Assembly: GCA_052116865.1 (NCBI GenBank)
Contig: JBQKKG010000012.1
Coordinates: 29,668-93,667, forward strand
Length of the DNA stretch: 64,000 nucleotides
DNA from: CAUPWF01 sp963515125
GTDB taxonomy: Bacteria > Bacillota > Clostridia > Lachnospirales > Lachnospiraceae
Direction of reading: 5' to 3'
The position numbers and the translations under genes were made by a program. Positions 26,761 to 36,204 of this stretch are shown here, in pieces (positions within the stretch are counted from its first letter, which is position 1; each line of letters begins with the position of its first letter). Below the pieces are notes generated by a model. The model was not told the origin of the DNA and did not search any database. It saw only the letters and a program-made list of their open reading frames with translations.

Positions 26761-28287
26761 TTAACGGCCGACTACGCCGGTTTTGTTTATTAAAGTTTCT
26801 AAAGCTTCATCCAATGCAGTCATAAGTCTTGCGGCAGCGGAATAAGATTGCTGATAATGAAGTAAATTGATACCTTCTTCATCTAAAGAGACTCCAGAAA
26901 CTGTATCCCTGCTATTAGAAATCTGCTTTACCACAGAGATGTAATTCTTTAACACAGAGGTATTGGCCTTGCTATCAATACCCATGACATTTTCAATATT
27001 AGAATAGCACTCTTGAAAACTTCCTTTAAAAAAGGTTTTGGTTCCATCAGCAGATTTAAAATCACGTGTTTCAGAGAGTGCACTAATCATACGCAATACA
27101 TTGTCATTATCGGTACTGCTTCCATCTGGTTTTGTGGTAGTGGTAATCCGAGTAATACCATTAATCCAATCATCAGAAATTTTTATGTTAGCAGCAGTAA
27201 AATTTGCACTGCCATCAGAAGTGGAGAATAATGGATGTGCATTTCCGTCACTATCCACGTTTAAATCATTAAAAGTCTTGGCGAAGGTAGCAACTAAGCT
27301 ATCAAAAGATTTTTGATAATAGCCTACACCGGAGGTACTATCATCGCTAAATGTACCAGATTTGTTAAGCATATCTAAAGTACCTTTAAAACTACCGGTC
27401 CCTAATAAATCCGCTAAGTCACCACTTGTTGTACCAGTAGTGTCTGTAAGAGTAAGAGACACTGGAATCCCTGTAATATCAACAGCTAAATTACCGTTCT
27501 TGGAATCATCAATAAGTGAATAAGACGTACCATCTGTGGCGCGAAAAGAGACATGTAATACGTCCACTTTATCGCCAGCACCGATGTCTTCGGTAGTATA
27601 TTTAATTTCAATTGGTAAATAGCTGGCTAACTCATCTAACATCATATTTCTGGAATCTTGTAATTCTAAGGCAGGATTCCCTAAAACTTGACTATTTTTT
27701 ATTGTCTGATTTAATTTTGAAATCTCACCCAATAAGTTATTTACATAAGCAATATCTGTATTTGCAAGATTATCTGTTAATTGATTTTTTGCTTCGGTCA
27801 ATCCTTGTGCATTTTGATGAAAATAATTGATGAGTGCCTGGCAAGAAGAACGAACAGCACTATCAAATACTTGATTTGCAACATTTGTAGGATTGGAAAG
27901 ATTACTTAAGGCAGTACTCAAGTTACTCAATTCTGTTTTTACAGCATTTCTCGTGGTTTCATCAAAAATATTACTCATGAGGTCTAACGCAACTTGTTGA
28001 GAATCGGCAGTACCAACCTTTCCTATTTGATTGCGGTATTGAATATCTAGATAAGGATCACGTATTTGAGAGATCCCAGTTACATTGACCCCAAAACCCA
28101 CAACTGTATTGTTATTACTATAAAAACTTCCATTTTTAGTATTTAAACTAGTAAGATCAAGTCGTTGTCTTGTATACCCATTGGTATTTATATTCGCAAT
28201 ATTTTGTCCGGATACATCCAAAGCTTTTTGACTAGCCTGAAGTGCAAGGTGAGCTGTTGTAAAACCGGAAAATGTGGAACGTATCAT
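26761..28287 (-). CDS. flgK: Flagellar hook-filament junction protein FlgK (HAP1)
   Basis: 508 residues. The N-terminal MIRSTFSGFTTAHLALQASQ with ISGQNIANINTNGYTRQ-like rod/hook motif (here DVSGQNIANINTNGYTR) and the C-terminal INLLHYQQSYSAAARLMTALDEALETLIN are diagnostic for FlgK. It links hook to filament and is exported by the flagellar type III system with help of FlgN, encoded just upstream. Confidence 0.96.
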   Translation of the reverse strand: MIRSTFSGFTTAHLALQASQKALDVSGQNIANINTNGYTRQRLDLTSLNTKNGSFYSNNNTVVGFGVNVTGISQIRDPYLDIQYRNQIGKVGTADSQQVALDLMSNIFDETTRNAVKTELSNLSTALSNLSNPTNVANQVFDSAVRSSCQALINYFHQNAQGLTEAKNQLTDNLANTDIAYVNNLLGEISKLNQTIKNSQVLGNPALELQDSRNMMLDELASYLPIEIKYTTEDIGAGDKVDVLHVSFRATDGTSYSLIDDSKNGNLAVDITGIPVSLTLTDTTGTTSGDLADLLGTGSFKGTLDMLNKSGTFSDDSTSGVGYYQKSFDSLVATFAKTFNDLNVDSDGNAHPLFSTSDGSANFTAANIKISDDWINGITRITTTTKPDGSSTDNDNVLRMISALSETRDFKSADGTKTFFKGSFQECYSNIENVMGIDSKANTSVLKNYISVVKQISNSRDTVSGVSLDEEGINLLHYQQSYSAAARLMTALDEALETLINKTGVVGR

Positions 28288-28303
28288 ATGTAAAAACCCC
28301 CAT

Positions 28304-28774
28304 CTAAATTATTTTACTTGTAAAGTGTTGAGGAGTGTCCTGTTTAGGCATTCCATCTTGTCCATAGTTTGTCATAGAAGTATCTTCGGCTTTGCTTATT
28401 AGTTGATTAATTGTATGAAGATTTATTTCCATGATACTTTTTGCGCTATCACAAGTAGAACGGAACAATGCAACTCTTTCATTAAGCGTTGTGTACAATG
28501 GCTTTAAAATCTCTTGTTCTTGTATACTTGCAGCTGCAATAATCTGTGCAAAAGTATAACCAGTAAATCCTAAATCAGATTGTAGTTCCTCACGTTTTCG
28601 GTCAAATCCTTTTAATTTAAGTACCATGGCCTGCTCTTTCACCATACAATCCTCGACAAATGTGATACGATTCTTTTTGGCAGATTCTATCTTTTGTTGC
28701 TCTATTTCTATCGCTTCTTCGAAAAATCGTATTTGCTCTTTAATTAGAGCCGTAAAATCTGACATATTACGCAT
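28304..28774 (-). CDS. flgN: FlgN-type export chaperone
   Basis: 156 residues, all-helical with long heptad patterns (RFFEEAIEIEQQKIESAKKNRITFVEDCMVKEQAMVLKLKGFDRKREEL). FlgN chaperones hold FlgK and FlgL before export. Placement between flgM and flgK, an 8-base overlap with flgM and size all support the call, although FlgN sequences diverge widely. Confidence 0.88.
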   Translation of the reverse strand: MRNMSDFTALIKEQIRFFEEAIEIEQQKIESAKKNRITFVEDCMVKEQAMVLKLKGFDRKREELQSDLGFTGYTFAQIIAAASIQEQEILKPLYTTLNERVALFRSTCDSAKSIMEINLHTINQLISKAEDTSMTNYGQDGMPKQDTPQHFTSKII

Positions 28775-29096
28775 TTAATCCATCTCCTTGTAATAATATT
28801 TGAGATGCAATTGCATTCGCATCTACTTGATAGGTGCCATTTTGAATCTGTTGTTGTAATGTATCTAATCTTTCGGGAGAGGATGGCTTTTTTAACTCTG
28901 ACATTAGAATAGAAGACACAGAATCTGTGAATTTCTTTGTCGCAATAGAAGCCGCATCGGAATGTATCGTAATTGCATCAAAATTGCGATTGGATGAATT
29001 ACCAATCGTATGCTCATCCGTACGCTTCTGAGTAGCTAGTTGATTGACAAAGTAATTGTTTTTATTATTTTGTATAGAAATTTTCATTCTTGTCAC
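28767..29096 (-). CDS. flgM: Anti-sigma-28 factor FlgM
   Basis: 109 residues. The C-terminal half carries the FlgM pattern: SVSSILMSELKKPSSPERLDTLQQQIQNGTYQVDANAIASQIL, where R.....L...I..G.Y.vd...iA..iL is the sigma-binding region. The N-terminus is polar and probably unfolded, as needed for export. It should hold the sigma factor encoded at 58548 inactive until the hook is complete. First gene of the flgM-flgN-flgK-flgL group, with its own likely promoter. Confidence 0.93.
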   Translation of the reverse strand: MTRMKISIQNNKNNYFVNQLATQKRTDEHTIGNSSNRNFDAITIHSDAASIATKKFTDSVSSILMSELKKPSSPERLDTLQQQIQNGTYQVDANAIASQILLQGDGLNA

Positions 29097-29125
29097 CTCA
29101 AATATTGTTCTTTCGAATCTATAAA

Positions 29126-29171
29126 TTCATACTTCTATAGTAATATATCGTCAAATCCCAAAGAATCATAA
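29126..29171 (-). promoter_or_regulatory. Promoter region of flgM (sigma-A-like, possibly overlapping sigma-28-like)
   Basis: Reading the minus strand, TTGACG (29149-29154) is followed after 17 bases by TATGAA (29126-29131), a fair sigma-A promoter. The same place also reads TTAT-N15-GACGATAT (29168-29171 and 29145-29152), one base from the sigma-28 -10. Either or both may be used. Confidence 0.45.
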
Positions 29172-29185
29172 TATGTTGTTTTAAA

Positions 29186-30235
29186 TTATAACTTATTTAG
29201 ATGATTTTGTAATACTTGAGCAATAGAGCTACAAGATGCCTGAATACACACAGCCCCAATTTCATATGCCACCATTGGCATCCCATAGACAACGCAGGAT
29301 TCCTTGTCCTGACCGATAGTATATGCACCTTGTTTTCGCATTTCCAATAGTCCAGATGCACCATCGCGTCCCATACCGGTCATGATGATACCGATTGCAT
29401 TCTGCTTTGCTGTATGAGCAACAGATCTAAAGAGAACATCTACAGAAGGCATGTGACCACTTACTTTTTCACCAGAGAAACAATGTACGGTATAGTAGTT
29501 ATTCATTTTTTTGACCTCCATTTGTAGGTTTCCAGGAGCAATTAGAATTTGTCCAGGGACAATGGCATCCCCATTCGCTGCTTCTTTTACAGACATTTTA
29601 CAAAGTCTGTTTAGGCGGTCTGCATACATTTTAGTGAATCCCTCCGGCATGTGTTGTGTAACAACGATACCAGGAGTGTCGGGTGGTAGGTCACGTAGTA
29701 CTTCCAGAGTTGCCTCTGTACCACCTGTAGAGGCGCCAATCGCAATAATGGTAGAATCTAGACGAGTAGAAGAAGCGGAACGTCTAAGTGGGGGCGTAGG
29801 CATCACTTGAGGGATTGGTTGTGCTGCGTGGATGGTAGGAACTTTAGCCTTAGCTGCAATCAGTATTTTACTAGAAAGTGTACTGATAAAAGTAGAAACG
29901 TTATATTCTATACTTGGATCTGGCTTTCTAACAAAATCGATTGCTCCAGCTGATAGTGCATCAAAAACGGAAAGATTGAGTGAAGATACTAAAATAACGG
30001 GAATCGGATATTCTGGAATTAATTGCTTTAGAAATTCAATTCCACTCATTCCAGGCATTTCAACATCTAATGTAATTACATCAGGGCGTTGTGCTGCAAT
30101 CTTTCTTTTGGCATCATATGCGTTAATTGCGTAGTCAATAACAGTAAAATCATTATTAGAGGATAATCCATCAATCATAAGTTTACGAAATACGATAGAA
30201 TCATCAACCACCATAATTTTTATTTTTTTATACAT
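29186..30235 (-). CDS. cheB: Protein-glutamate methylesterase/deamidase CheB
   Basis: 349 residues. Receiver domain with DDS, the phosphorylatable Asp in VITLDVEMPGMSG and a KP motif, then a linker, then the methylesterase domain with catalytic Ser in IGASTGGTEA, His in TQHMPEGF and Asp in MTGMGRDGA. It removes methyl groups from chemoreceptors. Fourth gene of the cheA-cheW-cheR-cheB run. Confidence 0.97.
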   Translation of the reverse strand: MYKKIKIMVVDDSIVFRKLMIDGLSSNNDFTVIDYAINAYDAKRKIAAQRPDVITLDVEMPGMSGIEFLKQLIPEYPIPVILVSSLNLSVFDALSAGAIDFVRKPDPSIEYNVSTFISTLSSKILIAAKAKVPTIHAAQPIPQVMPTPPLRRSASSTRLDSTIIAIGASTGGTEATLEVLRDLPPDTPGIVVTQHMPEGFTKMYADRLNRLCKMSVKEAANGDAIVPGQILIAPGNLQMEVKKMNNYYTVHCFSGEKVSGHMPSVDVLFRSVAHTAKQNAIGIIMTGMGRDGASGLLEMRKQGAYTIGQDKESCVVYGMPMVAYEIGAVCIQASCSSIAQVLQNHLNKL

Positions 30236-30271
30236 TTTTATTACCTCCTTATTTGTAAATTCCGACTGAAT

Positions 30272-31084
30272 TTACCGCTTCCTGTAAGTGGCAGGCATAA
30301 GATACTGATAAGGAGTTTTTTGCTTATTCAATGATTCCGCATGCCCGATTAATAAGTAGCCTCCTGGATTAGTAGCATCATAGAAACGTTGAATCAAAGC
30401 ATCTTTGGTATCTTGATCAAAATAAATCATGACATTTCTGCAGAAGATAACATCAAACTTTAATCGAAACTTAATTGGATCCATTAAGTTAAATGTTCGA
30501 TAAATCACATTTGATTTTATCTCTGGTGTAACGGTATAGATTCCAGGTTCTGATGTCTGCTTAAAATATTTTTTTTTCCAGCCTGGGGGAAGCTCTTTCA
30601 ATGATTCTTCATCGTAAAGTGCATTTGCAGCAGCTTTCAGAGCGTTTTGTGAGATGTCGGTAGCCAGAACTCTTGTATCCCACTGATTCGCTTGAGATCC
30701 TAAGGCTTCTTTTAGAATCATAGATATGGTATAAGGTTCTTGACCAGAGGAGCAACCGGCACTCCAAATGCTTAATACACGATCTTTCTTTTTTTGTTCT
30801 AGTTGTTTTAATATAGTATTTTGAAAGAATTCAAAATGGGCCTTCTCTCTCATAAAGTAAGTATAGTTAGTAGTTAATTTATTGAGCATACTTTCTAAGT
30901 CTTTGGGATGCTTTCCGGACAGAATGTAGTCGATATATTCTGTGAAATCTTTAAATCCCATTGCAACAATTGTATTAGAAAGCCTTGCGGTAATGAGCTG
31001 CCTCTTTTTTGATAAATCGATTCCATAATTTGTTTTCACAAAAGTTATTAATCGTACAAAATCTTTTTGGCTTATTTCAAGCAT
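30272..31084 (-). CDS. cheR: Chemoreceptor methyltransferase CheR
   Basis: 270 residues with an N-terminal helical domain (FVRLITFVKTNYGIDLS) and a SAM-binding domain including IWSAGCSSGQEPYTISM, VLATDISQNAL and FDVIFCRNVMIYFD. It methylates receptor glutamates and works against CheB. It lies 20 bases after cheW. Confidence 0.97.
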   Translation of the reverse strand: MLEISQKDFVRLITFVKTNYGIDLSKKRQLITARLSNTIVAMGFKDFTEYIDYILSGKHPKDLESMLNKLTTNYTYFMREKAHFEFFQNTILKQLEQKKKDRVLSIWSAGCSSGQEPYTISMILKEALGSQANQWDTRVLATDISQNALKAAANALYDEESLKELPPGWKKKYFKQTSEPGIYTVTPEIKSNVIYRTFNLMDPIKFRLKFDVIFCRNVMIYFDQDTKDALIQRFYDATNPGGYLLIGHAESLNKQKTPYQYLMPATYRKR

Positions 31085-31104
31085 ACGATTCCTCCAGTCA
31101 GTAT

Positions 31105-31587
31105 CTAATTTCTAATTAGTTGTTCACAATCTAACAGTAATATTACTTCTTTTTGACTTAGAGAAATCATATGTGTAACTAATTCTTGTTGTCTATTTGC
31201 TGGAACTTGTGAAATCTTTTCGCTATCAATATCTAATACTTGTGAAACAGAGTCTACAATAATTCCAAGAGGAGCAGAATCTATATTTAGTACAATAATG
31301 CAAGAGGTACTAGTATAAGTAATTGCTGGTTTTCTTAATCGTAGTCGAATATCTACAATCGGAATAATCTGACCTCTTAAATTGATAATACCTTTTACAT
31401 ATTCGGGTAACATTGGAAGAGGGGTAATCGTATGATTGGTTATAATTTCTACAACATAATCTGTACTAACACCAAATGTTAATCCATCAGATACAAATGT
31501 GAGATAACGTTCCAATACTACATCGGACTGTTGGATAAGATCTTCCTCTTCGGGTTCAAATGATTTAAATAATGCTTCTTCTGACAT
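31105..31587 (-). CDS. cheW: Chemotaxis coupling protein CheW
   Basis: 160 residues. YLTFVSDGLTFGVSTDYVVEII, PEYVKGIINLRGQIIPIVDIR and a C-terminal LLLDCEQLI identify a single CheW domain coupling receptors to CheA. It lies 34 bases after cheA and probably needs the same promoter. Confidence 0.97.
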   Translation of the reverse strand: MSEEALFKSFEPEEEDLIQQSDVVLERYLTFVSDGLTFGVSTDYVVEIITNHTITPLPMLPEYVKGIINLRGQIIPIVDIRLRLRKPAITYTSTSCIIVLNIDSAPLGIIVDSVSQVLDIDSEKISQVPANRQQELVTHMISLSQKEVILLLDCEQLIRN

Positions 31588-31621
31588 TTATATTCCTCCA
31601 ATTCTATGTGTTTTAGTTCTA

Positions 31622-33700
31622 TTACATAGAGTATAAATTTAAGATATCTAATATAATACTAATTGTGCCATCACCAAGGATTGTACAACCACTGATTCCA
31701 GAGTCTTTGATATTAAAACTATTTAAAAAGACCGGAAGCGGTTTTACAACGACCTGTTGTTCACCTAACAACTCATCTACAAATAGACAATAAGATTTAT
31801 CACTTGATTCTACCCAAACTAAGATACCATCTTCGATATTACGGGTTTTAGGTTCAATGTTATATATATTGTGAATTCTAACAATTGGGTAAAATTCGTC
31901 CATACATTTAATAATTTCATTCCCCTCAGAATCATAGATGATGTCGGAATTAGAAACTTTGAAAGATTGACGAATATTAGCAATTGGAATTGTAAAGAGA
32001 GAGTCTCCAACCGCAATTTCCATGCCATCTACAATAGCCATGGTAAGTGGAATCTTCAAAGTAGTAGTAGTGCCTTTTCCTTCTTCACTCGAAATGGAAA
32101 CAATACCGCCAACAACTTCCACATTTTTCTTTACCACGTCCATACCAACTCCACGACCTGAAAATTCAGTCACCTCTTCGTTCGTTGAAAATCCTGGTAA
32201 CATAAGTAGTCCGAAAATTTCTTTTTGGGTATATTCGGATTCGGATTTAGTGAGTAGCCCATTTTTCTTTGCCTTAGCAAGTATTTGTGCAGAGTTCATA
32301 CCCTTTCCATCGTCCGTTACAGAGATGATGACTTCACTACCGGTATGACTTGCGGAAAGTATAATCTCACCTTGTGGATTTTTCCCCGCAGCAATACGTT
32401 CTTCGGCACTTGCTTCAATTCCATGATCCATAGAATTACGTACGATATGCATGATAGGATCACCAATGTTATCTACAATGGACTTGTCTACTTCTGTATG
32501 TTCGCCGATAATTGTAAGACGAACATCTTTACCTAATCGTTGTTTCATATCCCGCACAATACGGTTCATCTTTTGAAATACACCAGATACTGGTACCATG
32601 CGAAGTGACATCACAATGTCCTGCAAATCATCTGTCAACTTTCGTAATTGTCGAGTTGATTTTAAAAAGCTGTCTAATTTGAACGATTGAATATCAGGAG
32701 AAGAAGCAACCATGGATTCTGTTATAACAATTTCACCTACAAGAGCCACAAGACTATCTAACTTGGAAAGATTTACACTAATCAGGCTTTGCTTATTTGC
32801 CATGTTATGACTTTGTGTATTAGTGGCGGCAAGCGGTTCATTGCCTTTATTTGCAAGTGTGGATACTTCAGGTGTGCTAGTATTCGATTGAGAGCCTAAG
32901 TTCTTTTTGTCAGTAGGTTCTTCTTGTTTGGCTTTTATATTTTCTATGATTTCATAAGATTGTAAATTGCTAATATTCTTAATAATTGCAACTGCTCGTT
33001 CTACTGTAGTGTGATCCATGAAGGATAAGAAAAATCCATGCTCTATAATAGCAGCACTCGTATCTGAGTTTGTTTCAATATCTTCCGGATAAAATTTAAA
33101 ATTAAGTTCTGCTTCTTGCAAAGAAGTTACAACCATGAAAGCACGAAGATTCTCCATGCCACACCCTTCTTCAAAAAACATTTTCAAATAAAATAGCCCT
33201 TTATCGTCTGGGCAGCCACTAAGTTCTAGCTGTATATCCTCAGGAGTTGATGCAATAGCAACAGCAATATCATCGGAGACATTTGTGACGTTACTGATTT
33301 TACCCAAAAAACTATTAATATCTGTTTCGATTTGGTCGATATTAACACTAAGGGGTTCGTTGTTCTCGAGCTTTGTAACTTCAGCCCGTAAAAAATCAGT
33401 AGAGCGGAACATGAGGTTAAATAGTTCTGTTTTATGGGAACTATCTAACGATTCCAGTTTGTTTTCACGAATATAGAAGAATAAATCTTCAATATGATGA
33501 GCAATTGTCATCAATGAATTGTATTCCATCATTGCAGAAGAACCTTTGACAGTATGCATAATTCGGAAGATTTCATTAACATCATCGGTTGTGAAATCCC
33601 CTAGTTTTTCAGCTTCTATTAAAAGTTCATCCAATTGTTCAAGTAGTGAATTGGTTTCGAAAAGATACATATCGAGCATATTTTCCATGCCGTTATCCAT
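31622..33700 (-). CDS. cheA: Chemotaxis histidine kinase CheA
   Basis: 692 residues. Domains in order: Hpt/P1 with phosphorylated His about residue 49 in RIMHTVKGSSAMM, a CheY/CheB-binding middle region, P3 dimerisation (LVALVGEIVITESMV), the HATPase P4 with HIVRNSMDHGIE and DDGKGM, GFSTNEEVTEFSGRGVGMDVVKKNV split by no gap, and a C-terminal CheW-like P5. ATG at 33700 is preferred over a GTG nine bases earlier because AAGGCGG stands 8 bases before it. First gene of the minus-strand chemotaxis/late flagellar run, divergent from the FliK-like gene. Confidence 0.96.
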   Translation of the reverse strand: MDNGMENMLDMYLFETNSLLEQLDELLIEAEKLGDFTTDDVNEIFRIMHTVKGSSAMMEYNSLMTIAHHIEDLFFYIRENKLESLDSSHKTELFNLMFRSTDFLRAEVTKLENNEPLSVNIDQIETDINSFLGKISNVTNVSDDIAVAIASTPEDIQLELSGCPDDKGLFYLKMFFEEGCGMENLRAFMVVTSLQEAELNFKFYPEDIETNSDTSAAIIEHGFFLSFMDHTTVERAVAIIKNISNLQSYEIIENIKAKQEEPTDKKNLGSQSNTSTPEVSTLANKGNEPLAATNTQSHNMANKQSLISVNLSKLDSLVALVGEIVITESMVASSPDIQSFKLDSFLKSTRQLRKLTDDLQDIVMSLRMVPVSGVFQKMNRIVRDMKQRLGKDVRLTIIGEHTEVDKSIVDNIGDPIMHIVRNSMDHGIEASAEERIAAGKNPQGEIILSASHTGSEVIISVTDDGKGMNSAQILAKAKKNGLLTKSESEYTQKEIFGLLMLPGFSTNEEVTEFSGRGVGMDVVKKNVEVVGGIVSISSEEGKGTTTTLKIPLTMAIVDGMEIAVGDSLFTIPIANIRQSFKVSNSDIIYDSEGNEIIKCMDEFYPIVRIHNIYNIEPKTRNIEDGILVWVESSDKSYCLFVDELLGEQQVVVKPLPVFLNSFNIKDSGISGCTILGDGTISIILDILNLYSM

Positions 33701-33740
33701 AATTAACACCGCCTTATCTTAAAGTTTCTACATAATATAT

Positions 33741-33767
33741 ATATCGGAACAAATAAAAGAAAAATAA
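33741..33767 (-). promoter_or_regulatory. Probable sigma-28 promoter of the cheA operon
   Basis: On the minus strand TCCGATAT (33741-33748) differs by one base from the sigma-28 -10 element. A TTAT (33764-33767) stands 15 bases before it, where TAAA is usual. The cheA start is about 40 bases downstream, fitting chemotaxis genes as late class. Confidence 0.5.
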
Positions 33768-33793
33768 TAGGAAAAGTAATAGTAGGTGAATAA

Positions 33794-35212
33794 ATGTCAA
33801 ATATTTTAAAAGTTACAAATGCATCACAAGGTCGAGAAAATAATATTAAAAGTAATCCGTATACCACAGTTGAAAAACCAATACCGAATGCTGTAGACCC
33901 ATCCAAAATACCAAGAGCAGATATAAAGGACGATGCGGGTCATAATCAAACGGGTAATAATGGGATTAATTTAAAATCCAATTATGAAGCATTTGTCAAA
34001 ATGCTAAACCAATCACCTAAATTATCGGAGATATTTGCGGAGTTATTATTTGACGGCATGAGTAATATGCTTGAGGCAGGTATAGGAGAGGTGTTTGCAA
34101 ATGAAATGGATCGCTTTTTTGAAATGATGAAGATGACAGAAGGGGAAGCACTGGCCTTTATGAAAGGGCAGACAAGTGGTGCTGTGAAGTTTCAAGGCGC
34201 ATTTTTTGAACTGCTACGCCAGATTATGAATGAAACTACTTCTGTAGATTTAAAGGCGGGAATTTTAGAATTTGTCAAAAAGTATAATGATATGGCATCA
34301 AGTAGACATATTTTATCCAACATTGAAAGTAATATCGAACAGATGAAAGACTATATGTTTCCAGCCGAACGACAAAAGTTAGAAGAATATGCATCTCAAC
34401 TAGATTATAAAGCAGCACCAGGGGAAAATCAGAAAAACTTACAAGTGCTAAAAGAAAATATCATTCCTCTTTTAGCAGACTACATTTCAAAAACGCATGA
34501 CATGGGAAGGCTTCGAGATATTATTGGAGTATTAACATTGAACATTACACGGTATGAAAATAGTAATCAAGAAGGGGTTGCTCAAGCATTCCAAAGATTG
34601 TTGAATTATCAGACATTTTCAAGAAGGTTTCAAGGCGTGGATACGGAGCAAATATTAAACGTATTATTAAGTCCAGATTTTGAAAAAATAGCTGGAAAGA
34701 GTGAATGGGCAGATAATTTTTTGAATATAGTACGTCTTGGAATGCGAGGAGAAGCAGGGCTTGAAAATAAACCAACATTTGAACAAGTTATGAATGCACT
34801 ATTATTAAATGAGAGCGTATATATGCCACTGTTACATGTAGTGGTGCCATTGGAGCTGCATGGTACCATGTTATTTTCAGAGATGTGGATTGATCCCGAT
34901 GCACAAGGAGGGGAAAAACGCAGCAAAGAAGAACGTGTAATTAAAATGTTGATTACATTTGAAATCAAGCAGATTGGCAATTTTGATGTTATTATTGAGT
35001 ATTATGATGGAAAGGCAAATATCCAAGTGAGTTATCCGGAAAAGTTAGCACCACTTGAAAAGACAATAACCAAGGGAATTCAAACAATTGTAATGGAAAA
35101 TCCAATTCAATTTGAAACATTATTGTTAGATCATAGTGAAAAGAAAAAGACACTTTCGGAAGTGTTTCCGAAATTAATAGAAAGGAAAAATGTGGTCAAT
35201 GTCAGAATTTAA
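33794..35212 (+). CDS. FliK-like C-terminal domain protein preceding FlhX (YlqG-like)
   Basis: 472 residues without signal peptide or membrane helices. The N-terminal ~60 residues are polar; the middle is helical (SKIFAELL-like segments, EMDRFFEMMKMTEGEALAFMKG). The last ~120 residues, from LHVVVPLELHGTMLFSEMWIDP through FEIKQIGNFDVIIEYYDGKANIQV, resemble the fold seen in FliK C-terminal hook-length domains. It overlaps the FlhX gene, echoing the ylqG-ylqH pair of Bacillus. It may be a second substrate-specificity partner for the export gate; the name and role are inference. The start at 33794 has a moderate TAGGTGA site. Confidence 0.6.
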   Translation: MSNILKVTNASQGRENNIKSNPYTTVEKPIPNAVDPSKIPRADIKDDAGHNQTGNNGINLKSNYEAFVKMLNQSPKLSEIFAELLFDGMSNMLEAGIGEVFANEMDRFFEMMKMTEGEALAFMKGQTSGAVKFQGAFFELLRQIMNETTSVDLKAGILEFVKKYNDMASSRHILSNIESNIEQMKDYMFPAERQKLEEYASQLDYKAAPGENQKNLQVLKENIIPLLADYISKTHDMGRLRDIIGVLTLNITRYENSNQEGVAQAFQRLLNYQTFSRRFQGVDTEQILNVLLSPDFEKIAGKSEWADNFLNIVRLGMRGEAGLENKPTFEQVMNALLLNESVYMPLLHVVVPLELHGTMLFSEMWIDPDAQGGEKRSKEERVIKMLITFEIKQIGNFDVIIEYYDGKANIQVSYPEKLAPLEKTITKGIQTIVMENPIQFETLLLDHSEKKKTLSEVFPKLIERKNVVNVRI

Positions 35213-35489
35213 TAAAGTACTAAATAAAAAGGCGGTTGCATTGCGGTATGATGAAAATCAAAATGCATCGCCCATGGTAGTGGCATCTGGTATGGGATAT
35301 ATGGCTGAAAAGTTAGTTGAGATAGCAACAGAAAACGGTGTGCCAATCTATGAAGACAATTCTTTAGCAACAATGTTAGCCCAATTAGAACTTGGACAAG
35401 AAATTCCAGAAGAATTGTATCAGGTCATTATAGATATATATATATTCTTTTTGCAATTTACGCCTCAGGATGCAGAAGAGACTGACTAA
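35190..35489 (+). CDS. FlhB C-terminal-domain protein (FlhX, YlqH-like)
   Basis: About 97-99 residues. It matches only the cytoplasmic end of FlhB: KKAVALRYDENQNASPMVVASGMGYMAEKLVEIATENGVPIYEDNSLATMLAQLELGQEIPEELYQVI. The N-P-T-H cleavage site of FlhB is not present. Such proteins can replace the cleaved FlhB tail in other bacteria. An ATG at 35190 (4 bases after AAAGGA) or 35199 may be used. It overlaps the preceding FliK-like gene by 23 bases and its stop overlaps the converging PilZ gene by 4 bases. Confidence 0.88.
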   Translation: MWSMSEFNKVLNKKAVALRYDENQNASPMVVASGMGYMAEKLVEIATENGVPIYEDNSLATMLAQLELGQEIPEELYQVIIDIYIFFLQFTPQDAEETD

Positions 35490-36109
35490 ATCTTTTTCTG
35501 CACTTGCTGGCGGAATACAAATTCTCGTATAATTGCTTCTTTTGCAGCTGATAATTGAATGAATTTACAACCATAGCCGAAGAGTTCTTCCTCTTCGGTT
35601 TCTTGCATTCTTAAAACAACACCAGTTAAAAGAAATGGACGTGTACCCTGATTAAAGAAAAATGTGAATTCTTGCCCAATAGGCAATTCTTCTGTAGACG
35701 TAAAAAATAAACCTCCCGCACTCATATCTTTTACGGTAATATCTGCCCACAATTCCTCGTCCTCATAATCTAGATAGCTAATCTCTGCAGGAAAATCCGT
35801 TTTCACTTTAATATCACTTCTGCGTTGGATAACCTTGACTTGCTGATTGAGCTTACATTCTACGGAATAATAGTTTCGATAACCGGGAAGTATGACTTCT
35901 TTATAACTAGAAAGAGTACACAAATAAGACACAAGCCCACAGACGTCATCAAAAAAGGTGACGTATACTTCTGTCTCTAATTCATCTGCGTAATCATCTA
36001 AAAAAGCTAATAAAGCAATGGGTTCATCTATTTCACTCACAATTGCTGTGCATATAAATTCCTTGTTGTAGGTATGGTGTACGCTACATTTGTTACAGTT
36101 ATTAAGCAA
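35486..36109 (-). CDS. PilZ-domain cyclic-di-GMP receptor (YcgR-like)
   Basis: 207 residues. An N-terminal YcgR-type beta region precedes a PilZ domain with the c-di-GMP-binding QRRSDIKV (RxxxR-type) and DMSAGGLFF (DxSxxG). YcgR proteins slow or bias the motor when loaded with c-di-GMP. No ATG is available early in the frame; a TTG at 36109 stands 8 bases after AAAGGAAG and is the likely start. It lies between FlhX and flagellin, fitting a flagellar brake. Confidence 0.88.
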   Translation of the reverse strand: MLNNCNKCSVHHTYNKEFICTAIVSEIDEPIALLAFLDDYADELETEVYVTFFDDVCGLVSYLCTLSSYKEVILPGYRNYYSVECKLNQQVKVIQRRSDIKVKTDFPAEISYLDYEDEELWADITVKDMSAGGLFFTSTEELPIGQEFTFFFNQGTRPFLLTGVVLRMQETEEEELFGYGCKFIQLSAAKEAIIREFVFRQQVQKKI

Positions 36110-36153
36110 AGAATATCTTCCTTTCTAGTTTCAATTTGTTACGTGATTATTCT

Positions 36154-36188
36154 TATAAAAAAAGGGAATGCGGAAACATTCCCTTTTT
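36154..36188 (-). terminator. Terminator of the flagellin gene
   Basis: A perfect 10-bp stem (36161-36170 with 36177-36186), 6-base loop and T-run on the minus strand lie just after the flagellin stop. Confidence 0.92.
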
Positions 36189-36204
36189 AGAATTGCAATA
36201 AAAA

